Source: Sporocytophaga myxococcoides
GTDB taxonomy: Bacteria > Bacteroidota > Bacteroidia > Cytophagales > Cytophagaceae
Direction: 5' to 3'
Length of the DNA stretch: 64,000 nucleotides
Assembly (NCBI RefSeq): GCF_000775915.1
Contig: NZ_BBLT01000015.1
Coordinates: 26,700-90,699, forward strand
Shown here: positions 1 through 8,560 of the stretch, one piece after another
How the letters are laid out: every line of letters starts with the position of its first letter
Position numbering within the stretch: position 1 is the stretch's first letter
Position numbers and translations under genes: made by a program
The notes under the pieces: model-generated
Told to the model about the DNA's origin: nothing
The model's database searches: none
The model's input: the letters and a program-made list of their open reading frames with translations, nothing else

Positions 1-550
1 GAACGCTGCGGTGGAGGCTGCAAGAGCAGGCGAACATGGAAAAGGATTTGCGGTTGTTGCAGCGGAAGTAAGAAAGCTTGCAGAAAGAAGTCAGATAGCT
101 GCAAATGAAATCAATTCTTTATCATTCTCAAGTGTATCGATTGCTGAACGTTCCGGTAAAATCCTTGAAGAAATTGTACCTCATATTCAAAAAACATCAA
201 GACTCGTACAAGAAATTAGTGCAGCTGGTATTGAACAGACCTCAGGAGCTGATCAGGTAAATACAGCTTTACAAATGCTCAATCAGATCATTCAACAAAA
301 TGCCGCTACCTCTGAAGAAATGGCAGCAAGCGCAGAAGAACTTGCAAGCCAGGCAGAACAATTACAAGACACAATTGCTTTTTTCAGAATAGACACTCAT
401 ACCAATGGTCAAAGGAGAAAAAAAACAACTGTCAATAGGGTTGCAACAAACAATCATCCTTCAAACGTGAAAAACAAAAGTAACAATGGTTTTATAATAA
501 ATCTGAAGAAAGAAAGCGATTCACTTGATAAGGAATACGAAAAATTCTAA
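1..550 (+). CDS. Methyl-accepting chemotaxis protein, C-terminal part (5' end outside window)
   Basis: The frame is open from the first base, so only the last ~180 residues are present. It begins in the conserved receptor hairpin tip ([15 protein letters not shown]), where CheA and CheW bind. The returning helix of the signalling coiled coil follows, with Glu/Gln-rich heptads typical of methylation sites ([22 protein letters not shown]). After a basic, Asn-rich linker of about 45 residues the protein ends in EYEKF, which resembles the C-terminal docking pentapeptide of enterobacterial receptors (x-aromatic-x-x-aromatic). The protein is closely similar to the complete receptor at 15125. It precedes cheR and the broken cheD/cheB. 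Family assignment is certain; what it senses cannot be told. Confidence 0.95.
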   Translation, partial: NAAVEAARAGEHGKGFAVVAAEVRKLAERSQIAANEINSLSFSSVSIAERSGKILEEIVPHIQKTSRLVQEISAAGIEQTSGADQVNTALQMLNQIIQQNAATSEEMAASAEELASQAEQLQDTIAFFRIDTHTNGQRRKKTTVNRVATNNHPSNVKNKSNNGFIINLKKESDSLDKEYEKF

Positions 551-568
551 TTAAGAAATAGCCTCTGA

Positions 569-640
569 TTGTTGTCATACTGTTTGTTTCTTTGTTCATC
601 CACTATTATAAAATTAAACAAAGCAGGCGTATGACAACAA
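569..640. terminator. Long inverted repeat after the receptor gene
   Basis: A 12-base perfect inverted repeat (ttgttgtcatac at 569-580, gtatgacaacaa at 629-640) encloses a second pair (ctttgtt at 590-596, aacaaag at 617-623). It lies 19 bases after the MCP stop and before cheR. No T-run follows, so it may be an attenuator, an mRNA-stabilising hairpin or a relic of a small mobile element rather than a simple terminator. The other receptor gene (15125-16780) also has an inverted repeat directly after its stop. Confidence 0.5.
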
Positions 641-739
641 TTCATATTTATAATGAAAATTCTTTTTTGACTGAATAAAAATAAAAAGATGCAATTAGTG
701 AGTAAAGGCCTTGAACATGATCAAAGTTTCAGGACAACC

Positions 740-1552
740 ATGTCCTCAAAGGTTTTCAGGAAATTAAGCGAATTCATAAATGCATACTGCGGTATAAAAA
801 TGCCTCCTGAAAAAAAAATACTTCTGGAAAGCCGCCTCAATAAGAGGCTCAGACACCTGAATATGAAATCCTATGAAGAGTATTGTGATTTCTTATTCAG
901 TGAAACCGGGAAAAGGCAAGAGCTCATTCATATGATCGATGTAGTTACAACCAATAAAACTGACTTCTTCAGAGAGGCAATGCATTTTGATTTTATACGT
1001 GATCATATATTTCCTCAGTATAAAGAAACAAAAATCAACAAGATATCTATTTGGAGTGCAGGATGCTCTACAGGAGAAGAAGTATATACTACATGCATGG
1101 TACTTGAAGAATTAAGAGAATATTGGCCTGGGATTGATTATTCTGTTACTGGCTCGGATATCTGCTCTCAAGTTCTGGAAAAAGCAGCTTTAGCAGTTTA
1201 TCCCGAAGAGAGAACAATGATTATTCCTTTAGCAATCAAAAGGAAATACTTTTTAAAAAGCAAAAGCACTACCGATAAAACTGTCAGAATTATACCGGAA
1301 CTGAGAGGAAAAACAAATTTTATAAGGTTGAATTTCATGGATGAAAGTTTTGATTTACCCAATAATTTTGACATCATCTTTTGCAGAAATGTTCTTATTT
1401 ATTTTGATAATCGCACCCAGGAAAATGTAATAAAAAAACTTTGCGCTAAACTGAAGATTGGAGGTTTTCTCTTTATAGGACATTCTGAATCGCTTACAAA
1501 TATGGACCTGCCTTTGATTCAGGTCAAGCCAACGGTATTCAGAAAGATTTAG
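740..1552 (+). CDS. cheR: CheR, chemotaxis receptor methyltransferase
   Basis: SAM-dependent methyltransferase that methylates glutamates of chemoreceptors in the cytoplasm. An N-terminal helical domain (GIKMPPEKKILLESRL) is followed by the Rossmann methyltransferase fold with the SAM loop SAGCSTGEE and the CheR signature FCRNVLIYFD. An upstream in-frame ATG at 689 would add 17 residues. I prefer 740 because the paralogue at 21527 aligns from the same MS-FRK start. The gene is intact although the next two genes, cheD and cheB, are broken. It ends 2 bases before the cheD start, as expected for one transcript. It may still serve the neighbouring receptor. Confidence 0.93.
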   Translation: MSSKVFRKLSEFINAYCGIKMPPEKKILLESRLNKRLRHLNMKSYEEYCDFLFSETGKRQELIHMIDVVTTNKTDFFREAMHFDFIRDHIFPQYKETKINKISIWSAGCSTGEEVYTTCMVLEELREYWPGIDYSVTGSDICSQVLEKAALAVYPEERTMIIPLAIKRKYFLKSKSTTDKTVRIIPELRGKTNFIRLNFMDESFDLPNNFDIIFCRNVLIYFDNRTQENVIKKLCAKLKIGGFLFIGHSESLTNMDLPLIQVKPTVFRKI

Positions 1553-1554
1553 GT

Positions 1555-2015
1555 ATGTACGAGAAATACCTGTGTCCGGAAGAAATCAAAGTGAGTAAAG
1601 AGCCGACAGAGGTTATAACTATTCTAGGAAGTTGCGTTTCAGTTTATCTTTTTGATCCAGAACTGAAAACAGGCGGCATCAACCATTTCGTATTACCAGA
1701 TAGTACGAGATTTTCAAGAACCGGTCAATATGGGATTTACGCAGTACCTGAACTCATTCAGAGAATGATTCGTATGGGTGCAAAACCTTCAGGCTTACAG
1801 ACAAAAATCTTTGGAGGGTCATGAATAAAAATTTACTTCCTCAATTCAATGTAGGATTAAGGAATATTGCTTTGGCAAAACGAATATTACACGAATATGA
1901 AATCCCTATTATAAAGTCTTGTGTCGGAACTCCCTTTGCCCAAAAGATCGTTTTTTATACAGCCACAGGTAACGTACATGTAAAGCCAATTAAAGTAATC
2001 CGAAAATTAAGATAA
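1555..2015 (+). pseudogene. cheD: Frameshifted CheD (receptor glutamine deamidase)
   Basis: The first frame (1555-1824) carries the CheD N-terminal half, including the catalytic Cys in LGSCVSVYLFDP and the His in GGINHF, and stops right after KIFGG. The second half (NVGLRNIALAKRILHEYEIPI...FYTATGNVHVKP) continues from 1821 in another frame. The two pieces align end to end with the intact 150-residue CheD at 23265, so a single-base indel near 1815-1825 splits the gene. The junction contains ATGA, so translational coupling of two half-proteins is conceivable, but a dead gene is more likely because the following cheB is also broken. A sequencing error is the other possibility. Confidence 0.85.
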
Positions 2016-3070
2016 TGAAAAAAACAAGAGTACTGATTGTTGATGATTCAGCTGTAATCAGACAGGTCCTAAAGAGATTATTGAGTCCGACCCTGAACTG
2101 GAAGTGCTGGCAACTGCAGGAGATCCTTATTTTGCCGTTTCAAAAATTGCAGAAGAAATTCCTGATGTAATACTCTCGATATTGAAATGCCAAGAATGGA
2201 TGGACTTACATTTCTTAAAAAAATTATGTCTCAACATCCTATTCCAGTTGTAATTATCTCAAGCCTTACTCAGGCTGGCACAGAAAACGCAATAAAAGCG
2301 CTTGAATCAGGAGCTGTAGAAGTTTTACATAAGCCTCAGCTAAACTCAAGAAGATTTTTTGAAGAATACAAAACCAGAATCTGTGAGGTGATCAAAGCTG
2401 CAGCTAAATCAAAAGTACTCAGAAAAAAAATATATCATACTGAGATCGCTATTTCCAATACTATAGATAAAATCCAAACATCAAACAGTCGTCTTAAAAC
2501 TACAGAAAAAGTAATTGCTGTTGGTGCCTCTACAGGCGGAACCGAAGCCATAAGAACCTTTTTAGAATGCTTCCCAGCTGATTCTTCTGGAATTATCATC
2601 ATTCAACACATGCCTGAGCTTTTCACTAAGTCATTTGCTACCAAGCTCAACAGCCTATGTAAAATAGATGTAAAAGAAGCCGAAAACGGAGATGGTGTTA
2701 TCCGAGGCAGGGCTTTGATTGCTCCTGGGAATAAACACATGATACTTAAGAGAAGCGGCGCAAGATATTATGTGGAACTAAAAGACGGCCCACTGGTGAA
2801 CAGACACAAGCCTTCTGTAGATACACTGTTTAGATCAACAGCAATGAATGCTGGCAAAAACAGCATCGGCATTATTATGACCGGCATGGGGTTCGGACGA
2901 ATCCAAAGGATTACTGGAGATGAAAGAAGCCGGAGCTTTAACATTGGGCTCAAGATGAAAAAAGCTGCGTTGTTTTTGGTATGCCAAAGGAAGCAATCAA
3001 ATTGAATGCTGTAGAGAAAATACTCCCCCTGGATCAACTTGGGAGTTTTGTACTAAAGCACCAGTTTTAA
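2015..3070 (+). pseudogene. cheB: Decayed CheB (receptor methylesterase)
   Basis: The ATG overlaps the cheD stop (TAATG). Reading starts as [19 protein letters not shown] and then needs a one-base gain near 2071 and another near 2172 to stay aligned with the intact CheB at 23755. From 2187 the receiver end, linker and methylesterase domain are open ([28 protein letters not shown]). Near 2889 an extra base shifts the GMG-D region, and near 2950 another shift leads into [17 protein letters not shown], ending at 3070. Four independent frameshifts make this a true pseudogene rather than one sequencing error. The catalytic Ser and His are still readable. Confidence 0.9.
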
Positions 3071-3223
3071 AAACAGCCTTTTACTAAATCAACAGAGTAT
3101 ATCATTATATATATTCATAAATTGTGATAGTATTACTCATACTATTAAGTCGCCCTAAAACGTAATCAATTATAAAGATATACCAAGAGAAAGAGATAAC
3201 AACTATCTATTCAATACAACTTT

Positions 3224-4093
3224 CTAAAAGTTCTTACTCAAAAGATATTGATAAATTGCAGAAATATCTTTATCCCCCTGCCCTTCTTGTTTAGCCATTC
3301 CATAAACCTCTTTTGTGATAGCAGAAACAGGCAAAGAAATATTATTTTCATATGCGGTCTGAAGAATTAAGTAAAGGTCTTTATGAGCCCACTTTATAGA
3401 AAATTCAGCATCAAATTTTTTAGATTCAAACTTGCCTTTTTTAAGTTTCAAAAAAGGAGAACTCACAGGACTCTCTGAAAGAATATTTAACACTGTACCC
3501 TCATTCAAACCAGAAGCCACTCCTAAACTGACAGCCTCTGAGAATGCAATCATGGATTGGGCTAACATTAAATTAATAACCATTTTCATTTTTGATCCAT
3601 CCCCAACTTTACCAAGATGATTAATAGACTTCCCCATAGTTGTTAGCAATATCCGTGCTTCTTCAAGATCTTTAGTTTCTCCACCTACTAAAAATATCAA
3701 TTCCCCTTTTTCTGCAACAACCATAGAACCTGAAACTGGTGAATCAAGATATCTTAGACTAACTTCTTTTGTTTGGGCAGCCAACTCTTCAGCAAAAGAG
3801 GGGTTTACTGTGCTCGTATTTATCCATAAAGCATTTTTCTTTGCATTCATCATAATCCCATCTTTTCCTAAGCTAATTTTTTCAATTACCTCAGGTGAAG
3901 ATAGCATCGTGATCAAGACATCTGCATCTCTTACAACCTCAGAAACAGAAGTGCATACCTTAGCTCCAGCTCTTTGTAATGCTTCAGCCTTTTCGATACT
4001 CCTATTCCAAACTGATAATTCATTACCTCCCTTAATTAAATTCATCGCCATGCGACTTCCCATAATTCCAAGGCCAATAAAAGCTACATTCAT
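3224..4093 (-). CDS. NAD(P)-dependent beta-hydroxyacid dehydrogenase (3-hydroxyisobutyrate dehydrogenase / GLYR1 type)
   Basis: A 289-residue cytosolic oxidoreductase. The N-terminal Rossmann fold starts with MNVAFIGLGIMGSRMA, the classic GxGxMG NAD(P)-binding loop plus family signature. The substrate motif DSPVSGS (~residues 116-122) and the catalytic Lys in GDGSKMKMVINL (~170) are present, followed by the all-helical C-terminal domain. Members reduce succinic or glyoxylic semialdehyde or oxidise 3-hydroxyisobutyrate; which applies here cannot be told. It stands alone, convergent with the broken cheB, with about 100 bases to the DUF4142 gene upstream. Confidence 0.9.
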   Translation of the reverse strand: MNVAFIGLGIMGSRMAMNLIKGGNELSVWNRSIEKAEALQRAGAKVCTSVSEVVRDADVLITMLSSPEVIEKISLGKDGIMMNAKKNALWINTSTVNPSFAEELAAQTKEVSLRYLDSPVSGSMVVAEKGELIFLVGGETKDLEEARILLTTMGKSINHLGKVGDGSKMKMVINLMLAQSMIAFSEAVSLGVASGLNEGTVLNILSESPVSSPFLKLKKGKFESKKFDAEFSIKWAHKDLYLILQTAYENNISLPVSAITKEVYGMAKQEGQGDKDISAIYQYLLSKNF

Positions 4094-4195
4094 ATAGAGA
4101 TTTTTTTAAGAAACTTAATAAACAAAAGCAGGAACTGATCCCAGATAGCTTTTGCCATAATAAATTAAAACCTTACCTATAGTACAGCAATTAAA

Positions 4196-4789
4196 TTATC
4201 TGACAATTTGCCCCTGTAACCTCAAAGCGGTCACCAACTCTTCATCTATAAGGGGCAAATATTTACTGGCATAATTCTTTATTTCCTGACTATCTCCGGA
4301 ATTAATTTCTGTGGTAAAAAATTCCCTGGCATTCTGATGATCCGTTATTATCGTTGAGATAAGTAAGTCATCAAATCCTGATCCGGTCATAAATTGCAAC
4401 TGTTGCTCCATAGCCCTATGTAAAGAATCAGGTACCTGAGGAAGCAAGACATTATTTTGCAAGGCAATAGTATTAAGTTCAGTTTGAGCAAGAGTCCTCT
4501 CATTAACCATAGATGCTCCGAAAATTCTAATACTGTCTGTAGAAGCACTGGCTAGGGCCATTCGGCCTAAATTTATTTCTGCCAGATTAAACAAAGTAGC
4601 TTTTCGCATAAAAGCAGTATCTGTAACTGATAATGTTTGAACTTGCTGAGGTGGAGGAGCATTATCATCATCATCATCCTTGCAGCCAAATAACGAGATT
4701 ACTACTAAGATTAAAAATACACTTATTTTTCGAAGTGAATTAAATCCTAATATAGGATAATTCTTTAAGTGAAGTTTATTCTTTTTCAT
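4196..4789 (-). CDS. DUF4142 surface lipoprotein (copy 1)
   Basis: A 197-residue lipoprotein with an N-terminal hydrophobic segment and lipobox (ISLFGC), followed at once by KDDDDD. Such an acidic stretch after the lipidated Cys is the Bacteroidota signal for export to the outer leaflet of the outer membrane. The rest is a helical DUF4142 domain (ferritin-like, four helices predicted). A further upstream ATG at 4837 is in frame, but I choose 4789 because the paralogue at 6174-6767 also begins MKKNK. The two copies flank the manganese catalase. Family members often accompany stress genes; biochemical function is unknown. Confidence 0.85.
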   Translation of the reverse strand: MKKNKLHLKNYPILGFNSLRKISVFLILVVISLFGCKDDDDDNAPPPQQVQTLSVTDTAFMRKATLFNLAEINLGRMALASASTDSIRIFGASMVNERTLAQTELNTIALQNNVLLPQVPDSLHRAMEQQLQFMTGSGFDDLLISTIITDHQNAREFFTTEINSGDSQEIKNYASKYLPLIDEELVTALRLQGQIVR

Positions 4790-4964
4790 AGATATTGAAT
4801 TATTATCTACATAACCCCAAACTTTATTTATGTTCAAAAAGAATAATAGTTCTAACAGGAAAAAAAAACAAAATCAACTTTAATAAAGAATAGCATATTA
4901 CCTCAACATCACAATTCCCTGAGACAACCAAGACAATTGATACTATTGAGAATTTCAATAATAA

Positions 4965-5006
4965 TATCCCCAAAACCAACTTTGATTTTAATTGGCTTTG
5001 GGGATA
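4965..5006 (-). terminator. Hairpin downstream of the Mn catalase
   Basis: The arms tatccccaaaaccaa (4965-4979) and ttggctttggggata (4992-5006) pair almost completely. The hairpin lies 25 bases after the catalase stop on the minus strand and separates it from the downstream DUF4142 gene, which therefore probably has its own promoter. Confidence 0.6.
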
Positions 5007-5030
5007 AACAAAACAAATAGTGAATCAATA

Positions 5031-5993
5031 CTACAACTTATTCTGACTTGAAGGTTTATCTTTTTTGTACGTACTCCATTGATTTTCTCCCTTTGGAACT
5101 GCTTGTCTGATTTCATGGCTTCTCTTCTTACCCAATTCTTTACTTACTATTTCAACAGATGCCTGAGTAGCATCTGTACCTTTTATTGTTTGTTTAAGTA
5201 ACCCCTCTGTCTCATTAACATGCTTTGCAGGGTCTTCAATATACTGCCAGGTTTCACCAAGCCCAGTGGATTTTCCTTCATTCCAGGGGCCTTTGACTGT
5301 AGCTCCATTTGACATATTAAAATAAACATTACTAAATCTCGGATCACCTTGTAAAACTCCTGGAGGAAAGTTTGGCTTGATTGTTTCAAGGGCTGCTTCA
5401 AACATCTGCATATGTGCAATTTCTCTTGTCATTAAAAATTTAAGCGTTTCTTTCACATAAGGATCATCAGTAAACTGCATCAGATATTCATATACAATTT
5501 TTGCTCTTGATTCTGCAGCGATATCTGAACGTAGGTCGACAGTAAGATCACCATTAGATTCGACAAAAGCACCCGACCAGGGTACCCCCTGACAATTTGT
5601 AACAGCAGGTCCTCCACCTGTGAGTACTCCAAACTGAGGCGCTGTTGTAGCCTGATGCATAAGATTTTCCTTTGCAGATTTACCTAAAAGCATCTCCATA
5701 ATTTCTGATTTGTCAGCAGCTTCTTTCAATTGACCATTTACACCATTAAGTAACATTTGAATAGTAGCACCTACAATTTCCAAATGACTTAACTCTTCTG
5801 TAGCAATATCCATCAACATATCATATTTTTCAGGATAAGCTTGTCTGACAGAAAATGCCTGGACAAAATATTGCATTGCTGCTTTAAGTTCTCCATTTGC
5901 ACCTCCGAATTGTTCTAAAAGAAGTGTGGCAAATTGAGGATCAGCCTTAGATACTCTTGCATTAAACTGTAAATCTTTAATGTGGTGGAACAT
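5031..5993 (-). CDS. Manganese catalase
   Basis: Non-haem dimanganese catalase of 320 residues that converts hydrogen peroxide to water and oxygen. The ferritin-like four-helix core supplies the metal-bridging carboxylates and histidines: GGANGELKAAMQYFVQAF (~29-46), ATEELSHLEIV (~64-74), AAESRAKIVYEYL and TREIAHMQMFEAALE. A C-terminal extension of about 100 residues follows. The gene lies between two DUF4142 lipoproteins, all on the minus strand, suggesting a shared role in oxidative or envelope stress. Long intergenic spaces and a hairpin imply separate transcripts. No signal peptide is visible, so it should be cytosolic. Confidence 0.95.
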   Translation of the reverse strand: MFHHIKDLQFNARVSKADPQFATLLLEQFGGANGELKAAMQYFVQAFSVRQAYPEKYDMLMDIATEELSHLEIVGATIQMLLNGVNGQLKEAADKSEIMEMLLGKSAKENLMHQATTAPQFGVLTGGGPAVTNCQGVPWSGAFVESNGDLTVDLRSDIAAESRAKIVYEYLMQFTDDPYVKETLKFLMTREIAHMQMFEAALETIKPNFPPGVLQGDPRFSNVYFNMSNGATVKGPWNEGKSTGLGETWQYIEDPAKHVNETEGLLKQTIKGTDATQASVEIVSKELGKKRSHEIRQAVPKGENQWSTYKKDKPSSQNKL

Positions 5994-6173
5994 ACTTATA
6001 TGGTTATGGTTAGAAATAAATATTTAAAAAGAATGGGCCAAACTGTTACTTATTTATTTTAAGCCCTATAAATTTCCCATCATTGAGTCTTTAATCTATA
6101 TTATTATAATTACAAAGTGATCCTATAACTAAATAAATCATCGCTAAAGAAATGAATTCTAATGGGAATTAAC

Positions 6174-6767
6174 CTACTTTACAATCTTTGATTTTAATTG
6201 GGTGGCCTTTTGCAAATGTTCATTGATATGAGGCAAATACTTATTAGCATAATTAATCACATCCTGATCTTGCCCAGAATTAATTTCAGTATTAAAAATT
6301 TGCTGTGCCTTTTGATGATCTACAACTTGTGTAGAAATATACAAGCTATCAAACTTATATCCGTTTAAAACCTGAAGTTGTTGTTTTATAGCCTTATGAA
6401 GTGAATCTGGCTCCTGAGGGATGGATACGTTCTTTTGTAAAGCAAGTGCATTCAGGTCATTTTGTGCCAGAGTATGTTCATTAACCATAAATGCCCCAAA
6501 GGCCCTAATGCTATCGTCTGTAGCCTTTGAAGCAGCTAATTGCCCCAAATCAATTTCTGCAATATTAGACAAAGAAGCATTTTTTATAAATACTGAATCT
6601 GTAACCGATAAAGTCTGAACCTGTTGAGGAGGAGCATTGTCATCATCATCATCCTTTTTACAACCCATTGATGAAACTAATGCTAAGAATAAAAGCATAC
6701 TTAATATTTTCGCAGTGCGTACCTTTATAGCAAAATAATCCTGTAAGTAAATTTTATTTTTTTTCAT
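6174..6767 (-). CDS. DUF4142 surface lipoprotein (copy 2)
   Basis: Paralogue of the protein at 4196-4789 with the same length and layout: MKKNK start, hydrophobic signal, lipobox (SSMGC), acidic surface-export patch KKDDDDD, then a helical DUF4142 domain. The stretches QVQTLSVTD and EINSG are identical between the copies. It lies upstream of the Mn catalase, so the catalase is bracketed by a gene duplication. Function is unknown; a ferritin-like fold and envelope stress role are only suggestions from the family and the neighbour. Confidence 0.85.
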   Translation of the reverse strand: MKKNKIYLQDYFAIKVRTAKILSMLLFLALVSSMGCKKDDDDDNAPPQQVQTLSVTDSVFIKNASLSNIAEIDLGQLAASKATDDSIRAFGAFMVNEHTLAQNDLNALALQKNVSIPQEPDSLHKAIKQQLQVLNGYKFDSLYISTQVVDHQKAQQIFNTEINSGQDQDVINYANKYLPHINEHLQKATQLKSKIVK

Positions 6768-6838
6768 GATATCAGTTTAATTAATTAACATAACCCGAAA
6801 TTTTATAAATGTTCAAATGAAAAATATTTTAATAAAGG

Positions 6839-7033
6839 TTATAACATAATACGTTTACAGATATATTCTTTTAGGAAGCTTTGAAGAATTTTCTTTACAC
6901 CTGTTTTAATCGTGCTTTTAATACTATAGAACGATATAAATCTTTTCACCCTTGCCAAAAACAGATCATCTTCGATAAAGAAATATTCATACGTTCTTAT
7001 ATTACCCTCAAATAGAAATTGTAAAAGGATTAT
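6839..7033 (-). other. Open frame without start codon in the 6768-7106 gap (possible gene remnant)
   Basis: The 339-base gap between the DUF4142 gene and the PLAT-like ORF contains a 64-codon open stretch on the minus strand. Its composition looks coding (GNIRTYEYFFIEDDLFLARV is readable), it ends at TAA and is preceded in frame by TAA, but it has no ATG. I do not recognise it. It may be a gene remnant or chance. The rest of the gap would hold the divergent promoters of the neighbours. Confidence 0.25.
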
Positions 7034-7106
7034 TTAATCTTAAACTATTCAAAGTAGGCCCGGTTAAACATGACTTAGTTCTTAATTAACTTAAAAAATA
7101 GATAAT

Positions 7107-7619
7107 ATGTGGATAGGTTCAATTAGACTAGTAATAGAAACAGCGAATTCTTAATATGCAGGAACTGATAGTCTCGTTCAAGCTTCAGTTTTGAGAGACG
7201 GTTCACAACTTCGTTTGCTGAACCTTGATTATCCAACTGAAGATGATCTGGAACGTGGTGCTATACGTAACTATGATTACATGGGTCCGACAAAGTTACC
7301 AAGGAGGAATGATAAAACTCCTGAGCTTCCCTCAGGTATCGGTCAAGATCTAATGCCCTATCCTGGTTATGGATTCGAATTCTCAAATGGATTAAATGGG
7401 CACTTGACCATCCAGCTGCACATTCGAGGTGATGACATGTGGATAAAGGACAATGTAGATTTGTATGTAAGAAAAATTCAAAAAAAAGCTACTAGTTTCG
7501 ATACAATCTCCTGGGTTGAAGATTCCGACTGGACATATATTGCAACCTGGAGCAGAGATATAGCATTGAGCACAGATAGCAGTGAAGGTGTCACTATTTT
7601 GAATCTTAATTTGAAATAA
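7107..7619 (+). pseudogene. PLAT/LH2-like domain protein interrupted by an in-frame stop
   Basis: The natural ATG at 7107 begins MWIGSIRLVIETANS and meets TAA at 7152-7154. The same frame then continues YAGTDSLVQASVLRDGS for 157 codons to 7619. The combination of a beta strand, (Y/G)AGTDS and a following strand is what a PLAT/LH2 domain looks like. A truncated product could start from TTG at 7191, giving 142 residues. No signal peptide is present. Without the stop the gene would encode about 170 residues. A stem-loop follows. The domain call is moderate; the in-frame stop is directly visible. Confidence 0.55.
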
Positions 7620-7629
7620 CTTTTAAGTA

Positions 7630-7665
7630 ATATCCCCAGATCTCTCAGAAGACATCCGGGGATAT
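7630..7665. terminator. Hairpin after the PLAT-like ORF
   Basis: The arms atatcccc (7630-7637) and ggggatat (7658-7665) are perfectly complementary and start 10 bases after the stop codon. The T-run is weak. Confidence 0.45.
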
Positions 7666-8147
7666 AAACAATGCTAACCTAAGATTGTAATTTGACTGGG
7701 AAGGGAGCTTTCCCTGTCAACGAAAGGACACCAATTAATAAACTCTTCACATTTCAGATACTAAATAAAAAGATTAAGTAATAAAACTCTCTGAAACAAT
7801 AAGCTCTTTTGAGAACTGATAAAAGATTGTCACAGAACAATTCACCTTACATTTCCACCATCGACAGAAGCCATGCCATGGCACAGATATAGATTATCTT
7901 AAGTATAAGATCTTGCATATACTTTTTACGAATCTTTCTAAATTTTAACATGGAAAATTTCATCCTATTATCTCCAACTATTAGTTACTGTAAAAGTTTT
8001 GTAATGAGCAACCTTACGAACAACTCTAATACCCTTAATCATACCCTTAGCAACTTTATTTTAAATAAAATATTTAAAAGTTATTCATATTAGCATTAAC
8101 ACTGTAGAATCTACCTGACTGGAAATAAAAACTAACAAACATACAAC

Positions 8148-8442
8148 GGCCCTCTGGAATACAGCAACTTATCTGCTAACAAAACTGAGGCTGTTAAGTA
8201 ATATCTCGTTTTCAAAAGGTGTAAATCCTTAATGGATCAAATGCTACGGTCTAGGCAAAACAAAGCACGTACCAATTGAAAACAATGAAGAAATTCAAAA
8301 GAAAAACAGAATTGCAGAATTTCATTTCATCGAGGTTAAAGCGTTTCCCGCCTCTGAATTGAAAAATATTTTTCAAACGAATAAATCAACCAGAAACCAA
8401 GTAACAAAACTACAATTAAAAGATCTCAATTTAAGCATTTGA
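8148..8442 (+). pseudogene. Remnant of an OmpA-family C-terminal (peptidoglycan-binding) domain
   Basis: The 940-base gap before the sulfatase hides a decayed OmpA domain. From 8148 one frame reads GPLEYSNLSANKTEAVK, a stop, then YLVF, matching the family pattern of N-x-x-LS-x-x-RA-x-x-V-x-x-YL. After a one-base shift the next frame reads SKGVNP, a stop, then KCYGLGKTKHVPIENN and EEIQKKNRIAEFHFIE, matching the G-x-G-x-x-x-P-x-x-x-N...R-x-x-NRR-x-E-F signature. Two stops and one frameshift show it is dead. No N-terminal part could be recognised in 7666-8147, which otherwise shows nothing. Confidence 0.65.
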
Positions 8443-8560
8443 AACCTTCCTCCTCATAAAGCATTATTGGCATGATAAAAATTATTTACCTCGATAAATC
8501 CTTTGATAACACTCATTAGTTTAGATTTGAAATTTAGACTTTTGAAAACATATAATTATT

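Noticed and set aside
1821..2015. Independent small gene starting at ATG 1821
   Set aside because: Its product aligns with the C-terminal half of CheD, so it is the second part of the frameshifted gene.
2768..3037. Antisense open frame over the cheB remnant
   Set aside because: It is a shadow of the CheB reading frames with no family resemblance.
1..3070. Explaining all cheD/cheB frameshifts as sequencing errors
   Set aside because: Four separate shifts occur within cheB alone, while the adjacent cheR is clean and independent remnants occur at 13.6-15.0 kb; real decay is more likely, though a single error in cheD cannot be excluded.
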